Assembly: GCF_042651565.1 (NCBI RefSeq) | Contig: NZ_JBHSDF010000003.1 | From: Salinispirillum marinum | GTDB lineage: Bacteria; Pseudomonadota; Gammaproteobacteria; Pseudomonadales; Natronospirillaceae | DNA length: 64,000 nt | Direction: 5' to 3' (one strand) | In this document: piece by piece, positions 1 to 6,495 of the stretch | How positions within the stretch are numbered: position 1 is the first letter of the stretch | How the letters are laid out: every line of letters begins with the position of its first letter | The notes under the pieces: generated by a model | The model's database searches: none | What the model was told of the DNA's origin: nothing | Seen by the model: only the letters and a program-made list of their open reading frames with translations | Program-made: the position numbers and the translations under genes

Positions 1-2
1 CC

Positions 3-347
3 GCGGGTGACAAAGTACTTAAGATTTTGGCCCGCCAATTACAGGCGCAATTACGGCAGTACGACTTCATCGCACGCTATGGGGGTGAAGAATTTGTTAT
101 CCTCATGCCCGGAACCGACGAGCGCGCAGCCGTCGCCGGCATGCAAAAACTCCGTCTGGCGGTCGAGAAAAGCCCGTTCCACTTCAAAGGGGAACCGGTC
201 CCGATCACCGTATCCATTGGCTGTGCACAGTTTCAGAAGAGTGACCGCATCGTGGACGTGTTCGACCGCGCTGATGCGGCCTTGTACCGTGCCAAAGATT
301 TAGGGCGGAATCGGGTGGAAGTAGGTTCAGTCAACGCGTCGGAATAA
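3..347 (+). CDS. GGDEF-domain protein, C-terminal part (diguanylate cyclase), 5' end outside the window
   Basis: Reading frame open from base 3 with no start codon needed; 114 residues are visible. It opens with GDKVLKILARQL, the helix that precedes the active-site loop of GGDEF domains, and then has RYGGEEF, an intact GG(D/E)EF signature for GTP binding and cyclic-di-GMP synthesis. The rest (VSIGCAQF, ADAALYRAKDLGRNRV) is the usual end of the domain. Nothing follows the GGDEF domain, so it is C-terminal; N-terminal sensory domains lie upstream and cannot be judged. The intact motif suggests an active cyclase, by inference. Its last 21 bases overlap the end of the convergent receiver gene. 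Confidence 0.9.
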   Translation, partial: AGDKVLKILARQLQAQLRQYDFIARYGGEEFVILMPGTDERAAVAGMQKLRLAVEKSPFHFKGEPVPITVSIGCAQFQKSDRIVDVFDRADAALYRAKDLGRNRVEVGSVNASE

Positions 348-740
348 CGCGTCGAGACATTCTTTAAACGAATCTTTGCTGAGCGGCTTGGTCAGATAAT
401 CCGTAAACGGGTTGCTTGGATGGTCGTCGAGAAATTCGTCCAAACTGAACCCGGATAGCGCTACTATGGGCATGGTCGGTTGTTGTTGGTCATTTTCCCA
501 AGCCCGAATGGCTTTGAGCGCGCCCAATCCGTCCAGTACGGGCATATCAATATCCATCAAAATGACATCGAAACGCGCGCCCTCGGCACAGCGTTCATCC
601 ACCGCTGCTTGACCATGAGGGACAACTTTTGCGGTATGACCCAATGCCCGAACAAGGCCTTGCACCACGGCTTGATTGACCGGGTTATCCTCGGCAATCA
701 AAACATGCAGGGTAATTTGGGGAGCTGAAACCTGTGGCAT
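327..740 (-). CDS. Stand-alone response regulator receiver domain (CheY-like, hybrid-kinase type)
   Basis: A 137-residue single REC domain. The acidic pocket is seen in LIAEDNPVNQ, the phosphoacceptor Asp in VILMDIDMPVLDG, the switch Ser in IVALSGF and the conserved Lys in YLTKPLS. AEDNPVNQ is typical of receivers at the end of hybrid histidine kinases, so it probably takes phosphate from a kinase encoded elsewhere. No output domain is present. It is convergent with, and overlaps by 21 bases, the GGDEF gene, so the two may belong to a common c-di-GMP or phosphorelay locus; that link is inferred from position only. Confidence 0.85.
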   Translation of the reverse strand: MPQVSAPQITLHVLIAEDNPVNQAVVQGLVRALGHTAKVVPHGQAAVDERCAEGARFDVILMDIDMPVLDGLGALKAIRAWENDQQQPTMPIVALSGFSLDEFLDDHPSNPFTDYLTKPLSKDSFKECLDALFRRVD

Positions 741-872
741 AAGCGCGTATCCTCAGGAACAATATGAAGCCATCATCCTGTGCAATATACGCATATTCAG
801 TGGCAAATGCATGACGGCGGCAAGGTGGCCGACCATCATTGAAAACAGAATTTATTCATGGAGGGTCAAACC

Positions 873-2246
873 TTGACCGAAAAAGCAAAAATTAACGCAT
901 CCCTTTCCCCTAAGGGCAGCCTGGAAACCTTGTCGCAACGTGAAGTACAACAACTGAAGGAAACCGGCTCTGGCAGTATCTACGCGCTGTTCCGCCAGTG
1001 TGCTTTGGCGATTTTGAACACCGGTTCCGATACCGATAACGCTAAAGCCATTTTAGAGGCTTACCCGGATTTCGAGATTCGTATTCATCAGCAAGATCGA
1101 GGTATCCGCTTGGAGTTGCTGAACGCCCCGGCGGACGCTTTTGTGGACGGAGAGATGATAGCCAGTACACGGGAAATGCTGTTCAGCGCGCTGCGCGATA
1201 TCGTATACACGCAGAGTGAGCTGGAAAGTAAGCGGGTCGATTTCGACTCGTCGCAAGGCATTACCGACTATGTGTTCCATTTGTTGCGCAATGCACGTAC
1301 GTTGCGGCCCGGTCTGGAGCCCAAAATGGTGGTGTGTTGGGGTGGACACTCCATCAACCGCGAAGAGTACAAATACACCAAGCGAGTTGGTCATGAGTTA
1401 GGTTTGCGTGGGTTGGATATCTGCACGGGTTGTGGCCCCGGCGCCATGAAGGGGCCCATGAAAGGCGCCACCATTGCGCACGCCAAACAGCGTATTCTTG
1501 GCGGCCGCTATTTGGGGTTGACTGAGCCGGGCATCATCGCCGCCGAAGCGCCAAACCCGATTGTGAACGAATTGGTGATCCTCCCTGATATTGAAAAACG
1601 CTTGGAAGCCTTCGTGCGCGTAGGGCATGGCATCATTATCTTCCCCGGTGGCGCCGGTACCGCTGAAGAGTTGTTGTACATTTTGGGCATCTTAATGCAC
1701 CCCGACAACAAGGGGCTGCCGTTCCCATTGATTCTCAGTGGCCCTGAAAGTGCAGCCAATTACTTCCAGCAATTGCATGAATTTGTGGGCGCAACTCTAG
1801 GTTACGAAGCGCAGCAACACTACAAGATCATCATCGACGATCCGGCCCGTGCCGCGCGGGAAATGGCGTTGGGTATCGAAGAGGTTACGCGTTATCGCAA
1901 AGCCCATAACGATGCATTTCACTTTAACTGGCTATTGAAAATAGCCGATGATTTTCAGCATCCATTTGACCCCACGCACGAGAACATGGCCAGCCTGAAC
2001 CTGCACCGCAACCAACCTGTACATGAACTGGCCGCCCAGTTGCGGCGGGCCTTTTCGGGCATCGTCGCCGGTAACGTAAAAGACCAAGGTGTACGCCTGA
2101 TTGAAGCGCATGGACCGTATGAGATCAGGGGGGATCAAGAAATCATGAAGCCTCTGGATCTTCTGCTGCAAGCCTTTGTCGCCCAGCATCGGATGAAGCT
2201 GCCCGGCGGCACGGCGTATGAGCCTTGTTATCGTGTGGTAGCGTAA
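873..2246 (+). CDS. ppnN: Pyrimidine/purine nucleotide 5'-monophosphate nucleosidase (PpnN/YgdH, LOG family)
   Basis: 457 residues, close to the E. coli PpnN length. The enzyme hydrolyses nucleoside 5'-monophosphates to base and ribose 5-phosphate, and in E. coli is stimulated by (p)ppGpp. The LOG-type core is visible: GGHSINREEY, CTGCGPGAMKGPMKGA and the FPGGAGTAEELL nucleotide-binding motif. The N-terminal SPKGSLETLSQREV aligns with the start of the E. coli protein. The TTG at 873 is chosen because a GGAGG at 860-864 lies eight bases upstream; an in-frame ATG at 858 would put that ribosome-binding site inside the coding region. Followed by a convergent pentapeptide gene. Confidence 0.93.
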   Translation: MTEKAKINASLSPKGSLETLSQREVQQLKETGSGSIYALFRQCALAILNTGSDTDNAKAILEAYPDFEIRIHQQDRGIRLELLNAPADAFVDGEMIASTREMLFSALRDIVYTQSELESKRVDFDSSQGITDYVFHLLRNARTLRPGLEPKMVVCWGGHSINREEYKYTKRVGHELGLRGLDICTGCGPGAMKGPMKGATIAHAKQRILGGRYLGLTEPGIIAAEAPNPIVNELVILPDIEKRLEAFVRVGHGIIIFPGGAGTAEELLYILGILMHPDNKGLPFPLILSGPESAANYFQQLHEFVGATLGYEAQQHYKIIIDDPARAAREMALGIEEVTRYRKAHNDAFHFNWLLKIADDFQHPFDPTHENMASLNLHRNQPVHELAAQLRRAFSGIVAGNVKDQGVRLIEAHGPYEIRGDQEIMKPLDLLLQAFVAQHRMKLPGGTAYEPCYRVVA

Positions 2247-2458
2247 ACACCCTCTTTTGGTGGCGCTTAGAAGCGGTGCTGCTTATTCCTGCCGTACTGC
2301 TTCTGCTGCTTGGCGCGTGTGGAGTGCAGTAAAGGCAAAGACTTATGATCAGGTTTCCGATTGGGAAGAAAGTTTACGTTTAGTGTCTGACGGTTGTTCA
2401 GCCGAACGATAGCGCGAACAAATGTGGTAGTGCTGGTTTTACGGTATCGGATGAGTCG
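2247..2458. other. Intergenic region with a short lipoprotein-like reading frame (doubtful)
   Basis: This 212-base gap lies between two convergent genes. On the plus strand a frame from TTG at 2225 to TAA at 2330-2332 encodes a hydrophobic stretch ending in LLLLLGACGVQ, which looks like a signal peptide with a lipobox, but the chain stops three residues after the cysteine. It could be a decayed lipoprotein start or chance. No clear terminator hairpin is seen here. Confidence 0.2.
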
Positions 2459-3058
2459 TTAATCAACCAACTCAATGTCCAAGCACTCCAGCAAGCTGAG
2501 CGCTTCATAGCGTGAAAACTTAGCCCCTTGCACGGGGTTTTCTAAGACATTGATGGCATAGCCGGTGGACTCACTGAAATCGACGCCTTGCAGGTTTGTC
2601 CGCATAAATACGCTGTGCGTGAAGTCGCAGTAGGTCATTGAAGACTGGGCGAAATTGCCTTCACGAAAATCAACATCCTGCAATTTGCACTCATTCAAAA
2701 CCAGCTCGTTTAGGGTGAGCCCGAAGAAGGAGGAATCGTTCAATAGGCAGCGCTGAAACGTCATTTCAAAGTCTACGCGGTAAGTGGCCCAAGTGGCTTT
2801 TGTCCAGTCAACGCCCACCAACTTGCTGTCTTGGAACGCAACGCCAAAAAAGCTCGACGCAGAAAGATTCACCAAACTGAGATTGCAGCGCTCGAACGCG
2901 CAATTAACGAATTTGCAGTTCTGCAAGGAGGCACCGGAAAAGTCACAGTCTAAAAACTGACACTCTTCAAATTCGATGCCGCTGTAGCTCTCTTCGGGCA
3001 GCTCAAGCTTCTTGAAGGCAGCCTCGAAATACTGCTCACCGCTGGTAAGGTTTCTCAT
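2459..3058 (-). CDS. Pentapeptide repeat protein, Qnr-like
   Basis: 199 residues built almost entirely of A(D/N)LXX-type repeats, seen as CDFSGASLQNCKF, CAFERCNLSLVNL, CDFTHSVF and TNLQGVDF, which should fold as a right-handed quadrilateral beta-helix. It ends in a short helix, FSRYEALSLLECLDIELV, similar in layout to the C-terminal helix of Qnr proteins that mediates dimerisation. No signal peptide, so cytoplasmic. An AAAGGA ribosome-binding site precedes the ATG. Qnr and MfpA family members mimic DNA and protect gyrase; that role here is only an inference, since many pentapeptide proteins have other or unknown functions. It sits beside the TetR/SDR pair in an AT-richer patch. Confidence 0.8.
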   Translation of the reverse strand: MRNLTSGEQYFEAAFKKLELPEESYSGIEFEECQFLDCDFSGASLQNCKFVNCAFERCNLSLVNLSASSFFGVAFQDSKLVGVDWTKATWATYRVDFEMTFQRCLLNDSSFFGLTLNELVLNECKLQDVDFREGNFAQSSMTYCDFTHSVFMRTNLQGVDFSESTGYAINVLENPVQGAKFSRYEALSLLECLDIELVD

Positions 3059-3159
3059 GGGTTCCTTTGTGTTGTTTATTGCACACTATCATCGTGTCAA
3101 AGGCTCCGTTAAGCGGTGGGTTTGATGTTTCGTGAGAAGCACACCACACCCAACTACTT

Positions 3160-3753
3160 TCAGAAGTTCGATACACAGTAATCAATGACTTGTTCCAACC
3201 TGCTTTGTTCAGTTCCGTTTCTAGCCATCACTGCAAGCCCAAATTGTATAGTTAGCAGATAATCAGACAGTACCTCAGGTGAAGTATTGGCTGCTAAATT
3301 ACCTTTAGCTTGTTCTTCTGTAAAAAAGTGAACGAGCGAACTGGTTGAGTCTGCATTAATTCTAAGGATGGCTTGTACAGCGTTATCGGGCAAGCAGCCA
3401 CTACCTGCTTCACTGGTACTGGCTGTTACAAAACAGCCGCCGGGCAAACTGGCATTCGTTACCATTTTGGCAATGGACTTCAGATAAGCTTGTACCCTTT
3501 TTTGCAAGCTGGACTTAGTGTCTAAGAGTTTATCGACATGAGGCCCCCCGTAAACATTGGCGTACTGATTTATAGCGCTAACAAACAACTCTTCCTTGTT
3601 ACCAAAAGCACTGTAGAGGCTGGGTTTATTGATTCCCATCCCTTCCGTTAAATCGCTTAATGAGGTGCCACTGAAACCTTTTTCCCAGAAAATTTCCATA
3701 GCTTTAATCAGCGCATCTTCCTTATCAAATGTTCGTTGTCGACCTGCACCCAT
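3160..3753 (-). CDS. TetR/AcrR family transcriptional regulator
   Basis: 197 residues. The N-terminal TetR HTH spans about residues 8-55: ALIKAMEIFWEKGFSGTSL, then LTEGMGINKPSLYSAFGNKEELF, with the recognition helix at NKPSLYSAF. The C-terminal ligand domain has GGCFVTAST, common in the AcrR/YcdC-like group that regulates adjacent SDR or nitroreductase genes. Transcribed divergently from the SDR gene, with two inverted repeats between them, the classical layout for a repressor controlling itself and its neighbour. Base composition is visibly AT-richer than the flanking housekeeping genes, suggesting transfer. Confidence 0.9.
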   Translation of the reverse strand: MGAGRQRTFDKEDALIKAMEIFWEKGFSGTSLSDLTEGMGINKPSLYSAFGNKEELFVSAINQYANVYGGPHVDKLLDTKSSLQKRVQAYLKSIAKMVTNASLPGGCFVTASTSEAGSGCLPDNAVQAILRINADSTSSLVHFFTEEQAKGNLAANTSPEVLSDYLLTIQFGLAVMARNGTEQSRLEQVIDYCVSNF

Positions 3754-3793
3754 ATAAACCTCACGGAACGCTGCTTTGAAGGGTTGACATTAT

Positions 3794-3834
3794 ATACCGA
3801 CCAGTACAGAATGCAATTGTGTACCGATCGGTAC
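3794..3834. promoter_or_regulatory. Two TetR-type operator palindromes
   Basis: GTACCGATCGGTAC at 3821-3834 is a perfect 14-base palindrome. ATACCGACCAGTAC at 3794-3807 is an imperfect copy of it, 27 bases away centre to centre. Both lie in the 112-base divergent gap between the TetR and SDR genes and close to where promoters must be. TetR-family repressors typically bind such sites as dimers, so these are the likely operators of the adjacent regulator. Confidence 0.7.
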
Positions 3835-3865
3835 GTAATTAAGGCAAAACATAGGAACCTTACAA

Positions 3866-4621
3866 ATGATTGATTTAAAAGGCAAAATAGCTGTAATTAC
3901 GGGTGGAAACAGTGGTATAGGCTATGCTACTGCAAGCAAGTTTAAAGAGTTGGGAGCCACCGTAGTTATAACAGGCCGGAACGCTTCAGCTCTGGATCAG
4001 GCAGCGACGGAACTGGGTGTACATGCATTGCTAGCTGACCAAGCCAATTTAAAAGATTTGGATCAGATGGTTAGCCAAGTGAAAGAGAAATTCGGCAGAG
4101 TTGATGCTCTTTTCATTAACGCTGGGGTGGCCGCATTTGCTCCGGTTGAACACATGAGTGAAGATCAATTTGATGATGTAATGAATATTAACTTCAAAGG
4201 GGCGTTCTTCACTTTACAAAAATTCTTGCCTGTATTGAACGATGGTTCGTCTGTAATCAATCTTTCATCAATTAATGCTTATACCGGAATGCCAAACACA
4301 GCGATTTATGCGGCTAGTAAAGCAGCTTTAAACTCCCTAACCCGAACGGCCGCTTACGAGCTAGCACCTAGGCGTATAAGAGTGAACTCTGTTAATCCTG
4401 GGCCTGTAAATACAGCTATTTTTGGTAAGCTTGGCATGCCAGAACAGGCGATAAATGAATTTGCCATGGCGATGCAGAATAGAATTCCATTGAAACGATT
4501 CGGTGAGCCTTTAGATATAGCAAATCTTGTTGCTTTCCTTGCATCCGATGAAGCCAGTTTTATTACTGGTGCTGAATATAACATCGATGGTGGTATAAAT
4601 ATAAACCCGTTACTTCAATAG
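3866..4621 (+). CDS. SDR family oxidoreductase
   Basis: 251 residues, a classical short-chain dehydrogenase/reductase. The Rossmann cofactor motif is TGGNSGIG near residue 12, followed by NAGVAAF, the catalytic Ser in NLSSINAY, and the YAASKAAL catalytic Tyr and Lys. The C-terminal ITGAEYNIDGGI is the usual family ending. An Arg in VVITGRNAS after the second strand suggests NADP(H) preference. The substrate is unknown. It is divergent from the TetR gene and probably repressed by it. Codon and base use are AT-rich like the regulator, so the pair looks acquired as a unit. Confidence 0.92.
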   Translation: MIDLKGKIAVITGGNSGIGYATASKFKELGATVVITGRNASALDQAATELGVHALLADQANLKDLDQMVSQVKEKFGRVDALFINAGVAAFAPVEHMSEDQFDDVMNINFKGAFFTLQKFLPVLNDGSSVINLSSINAYTGMPNTAIYAASKAALNSLTRTAAYELAPRRIRVNSVNPGPVNTAIFGKLGMPEQAINEFAMAMQNRIPLKRFGEPLDIANLVAFLASDEASFITGAEYNIDGGININPLLQ

Positions 4622-4766
4622 GTTTAGGCGGTTTGGTGGTGGCAGTGTTGTGTAGTTCTTTCTAGTAACAGAGTTTATCGATGTATGTTTTTAACGGAGA
4701 CATTTAAGCCGTTTTTGTTGCTTACATTTTAAAAACCATGCGACGAATAAGTCTGACTTGTTTAAT

Positions 4767-4800
4767 GGGCTAAATTGGCTATTAATCGCCAGTTTCGCCC
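4767..4800. terminator. Hairpin between convergent SDR and receiver genes
   Basis: Imperfect inverted repeat: GGGCTAAATTGGC at 4767-4779 and GCCAGTTTCGCCC at 4788-4800, with 11 of 13 positions pairing. It lies in the 199-base gap between convergent genes, so it may end transcription from either side, although no clear T-run follows. Nothing else is seen in this gap. Confidence 0.4.
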
Positions 4801-4820
4801 ATAGATCTACATCCCTCATG

Positions 4821-5618
4821 CTACCCCAACAGCCGCTGCAACAGCCCGCGAATAATCGATGGCTCAAACGGCTTTTCACAGATCGCATCGACGCCCGACT
4901 GCGCGATGTTGCTCAGGTGGGTTTCGTTGGCCTCGGAACTCACCATCAAGACCGGCAGGTGGGCCATGCCAGGTTGTTGGCGCACAAATTCGGTCAGTTC
5001 GCGGCCGTCCATTTCCGGCATGTTGTAGTCGGTGAAGATCACATCGAAGGTATCTTCCATCAGGCGCTGCACGGCCTGCTTGCCGTTTTCGGCCTCGGTG
5101 AAGTTGCTGGCCCCCATTTTTTCCAAGGTGCGGCGTATGTGTTTGCGCGCCATGAAGCTGTCGTCGACGACCAGGATACGCAACTCGTGGATGTCGAAAA
5201 TATCCAGCTCCAGTTCTACATCGGCTATGCTATCCAGCGTGGCACGAATGGCGCGCTGCAGAGCGTCGGCGTCGAATGGCTTGGGCAAAATGGCCAATAC
5301 GCCCGATTGCCGCATGGCTTCTAAATAGGCTTTGTTGCGTTCACTCGACACCAGCATAAAGGGCTGGCTTTCGGTGGCCGGGTCTTTCCGCAGCGCAATC
5401 AGGAATTCTTCGGCGGTGCCGTCTTCCAGGTACATGGCGCTCACCACCAAATCGGGTTCCATGTCCAGAATCATCGCTTTGGCTTGCTTGAAGGTGGTGG
5501 CAGTTTCAATTTTGCGAATACCCAGCTCTTGAAAGCTGCGCATAATGATCTTTTGCTGCACGTCAGACGGTTCAATCAGCAAGAGTGATAAATCGGCAAT
5601 CCCCAAATGCGAAACCAT
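4821..5618 (-). CDS. Response regulator with two tandem receiver domains, the first degenerate
   Basis: 265 residues carrying two REC domains (about 8-125 and 144-263) and no output domain. The second is canonical: ILVVDDSFMARKHIR, phosphoacceptor Asp in VIFTDYNMPEMDG, VLMVSSEA and the Lys in CEKPFE. The first keeps the fold (LLLIEPSDVQQ, MLVSSE, LPKPFD) but has a single acidic residue in place of the Asp pair and an Ala at the phosphoacceptor position (LVVSAMYLEDG), so it probably cannot be phosphorylated. VDDSFMARKHIR resembles chemotaxis CheY proteins, so it may act through protein contacts in motility signalling; this is inference. Confidence 0.85.
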   Translation of the reverse strand: MVSHLGIADLSLLLIEPSDVQQKIIMRSFQELGIRKIETATTFKQAKAMILDMEPDLVVSAMYLEDGTAEEFLIALRKDPATESQPFMLVSSERNKAYLEAMRQSGVLAILPKPFDADALQRAIRATLDSIADVELELDIFDIHELRILVVDDSFMARKHIRRTLEKMGASNFTEAENGKQAVQRLMEDTFDVIFTDYNMPEMDGRELTEFVRQQPGMAHLPVLMVSSEANETHLSNIAQSGVDAICEKPFEPSIIRGLLQRLLG

Positions 5619-5647
5619 ACGGTGTCTCCTTGTTGTCGATGAAACGG

Positions 5648-6202
5648 TTATTTAACGTGGCGTTGGTCAATTTCCGCGGCCAAATAGTCATTCTTGAGTT
5701 TCATGTAGTTTTGGGCGCTGTATTTGAAGAACGACATTTCCTTTTCGGTCAGTGGGCGCGCTTTTTTGGCCGGGCTGCCCACGTACAAATAACCGCTTTC
5801 CAAAACCTTGCCGGGTGGCACCAGCGTGCCGGCTCCCAAGATAACCCGATCAGGCACCACGGCGCCATCCAAGACGGTCACGCCAATGCCAATCAACACT
5901 TCGTTACCAATGGTGCAGCCATGTAAACAGGCTTGGTGTCCGATGGTGACGTCCTGCCCGATTAACAGCGGGTAGCCATCGGGGTTGTAGTCACTGGCGT
6001 GTGTAATGTGCAGCACCGCACCATCCTGTACTGAGGTACGATCACCGACCCGAATGCGGTGCATGTCACCGCGAATGATGGCGCCCGGCCAAACGGAGAC
6101 ATCGTCACCCAAGCGCACATCGCCTAAAACGAAGGCTTGCGGATCTACCATAACGGCGTCACCCAGTTGTGGGGTGTAACCGCGAAAACTGATGATGGAC
6201 AT
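5648..6202 (-). CDS. Gamma-class carbonic anhydrase family protein (YrdA/PaaY-like)
   Basis: 184 residues of left-handed beta-helix. Hexapeptide repeats run from about residue 15 to 140, and metal-ligand histidines are seen in LHITHAS, TIGHQACLHGC. The C-terminal helix (KEMSFFKYSAQNYMKL) packs along the helix in this family, which forms trimers with metal sites between subunits. Carbonic anhydrase activity is shown for some members only. The ATG at 6202 is preferred: it follows an AGAGGAG sequence, and the MSIISFRGY start matches family N-termini; an upstream in-frame start would add 24 unrelated residues. Confidence 0.9.
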   Translation of the reverse strand: MSIISFRGYTPQLGDAVMVDPQAFVLGDVRLGDDVSVWPGAIIRGDMHRIRVGDRTSVQDGAVLHITHASDYNPDGYPLLIGQDVTIGHQACLHGCTIGNEVLIGIGVTVLDGAVVPDRVILGAGTLVPPGKVLESGYLYVGSPAKKARPLTEKEMSFFKYSAQNYMKLKNDYLAAEIDQRHVK

Positions 6203-6306
6203 GAACGTATGCACTCCTCTAAGGTTAGAAACGCGCGGCCGGGTTGAGCTTGTAAAATGGCTCACAGCCACCATAGTAATAACACGATGCGCCTTTTTAG
6301 GGTAAT

Positions 6307-6445
6307 GGGAGCCTCTAAAAACCCCCTTTTCTCAATCTGGCTGGGTTAAAAATGCCCTCAAATGCTCATTTGCTTCAAGTAAACTGCGCGTTCTCGGCCA
6401 TTTTTGCCTAGCCAGATTTTCGCCTCTGGCGTTTTTAAAGGTTCC
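6307..6445. repeat. Dispersed palindromic element, full copy A
   Basis: A 139-base element bounded by inverted ends: GGGAGCCTCTAAAAAC at 6307-6322 matches the reverse complement of GTTTTTAAAGGTTCCC at 6430-6445 in 14 of 16 positions. A second inner inverted pair is AATCTGGCT at 6334-6342 and AGCCAGATT at 6410-6418. Internal stretches such as CTCGG..ATTTTTGCC and TCGCCTCTGG recur in the copy at 56515-56639. It fills the gap between the divergent gamma carbonic anhydrase and oligopeptidase A genes, so it may carry or affect their promoters. No coding capacity is seen. Confidence 0.75.
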
Positions 6446-6495
6446 CAAAGTCGTGTTTTGTGTTTATTCACCGATTGTATGTCTCTGGAGTCTGT

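Noticed and set aside
2225..2332. Short frame with lipobox-like LLLLLGAC
   Set aside because: It ends three residues after the Cys and has no ribosome-binding site; it overlaps the ppnN end. Kept only as a doubtful intergenic note.
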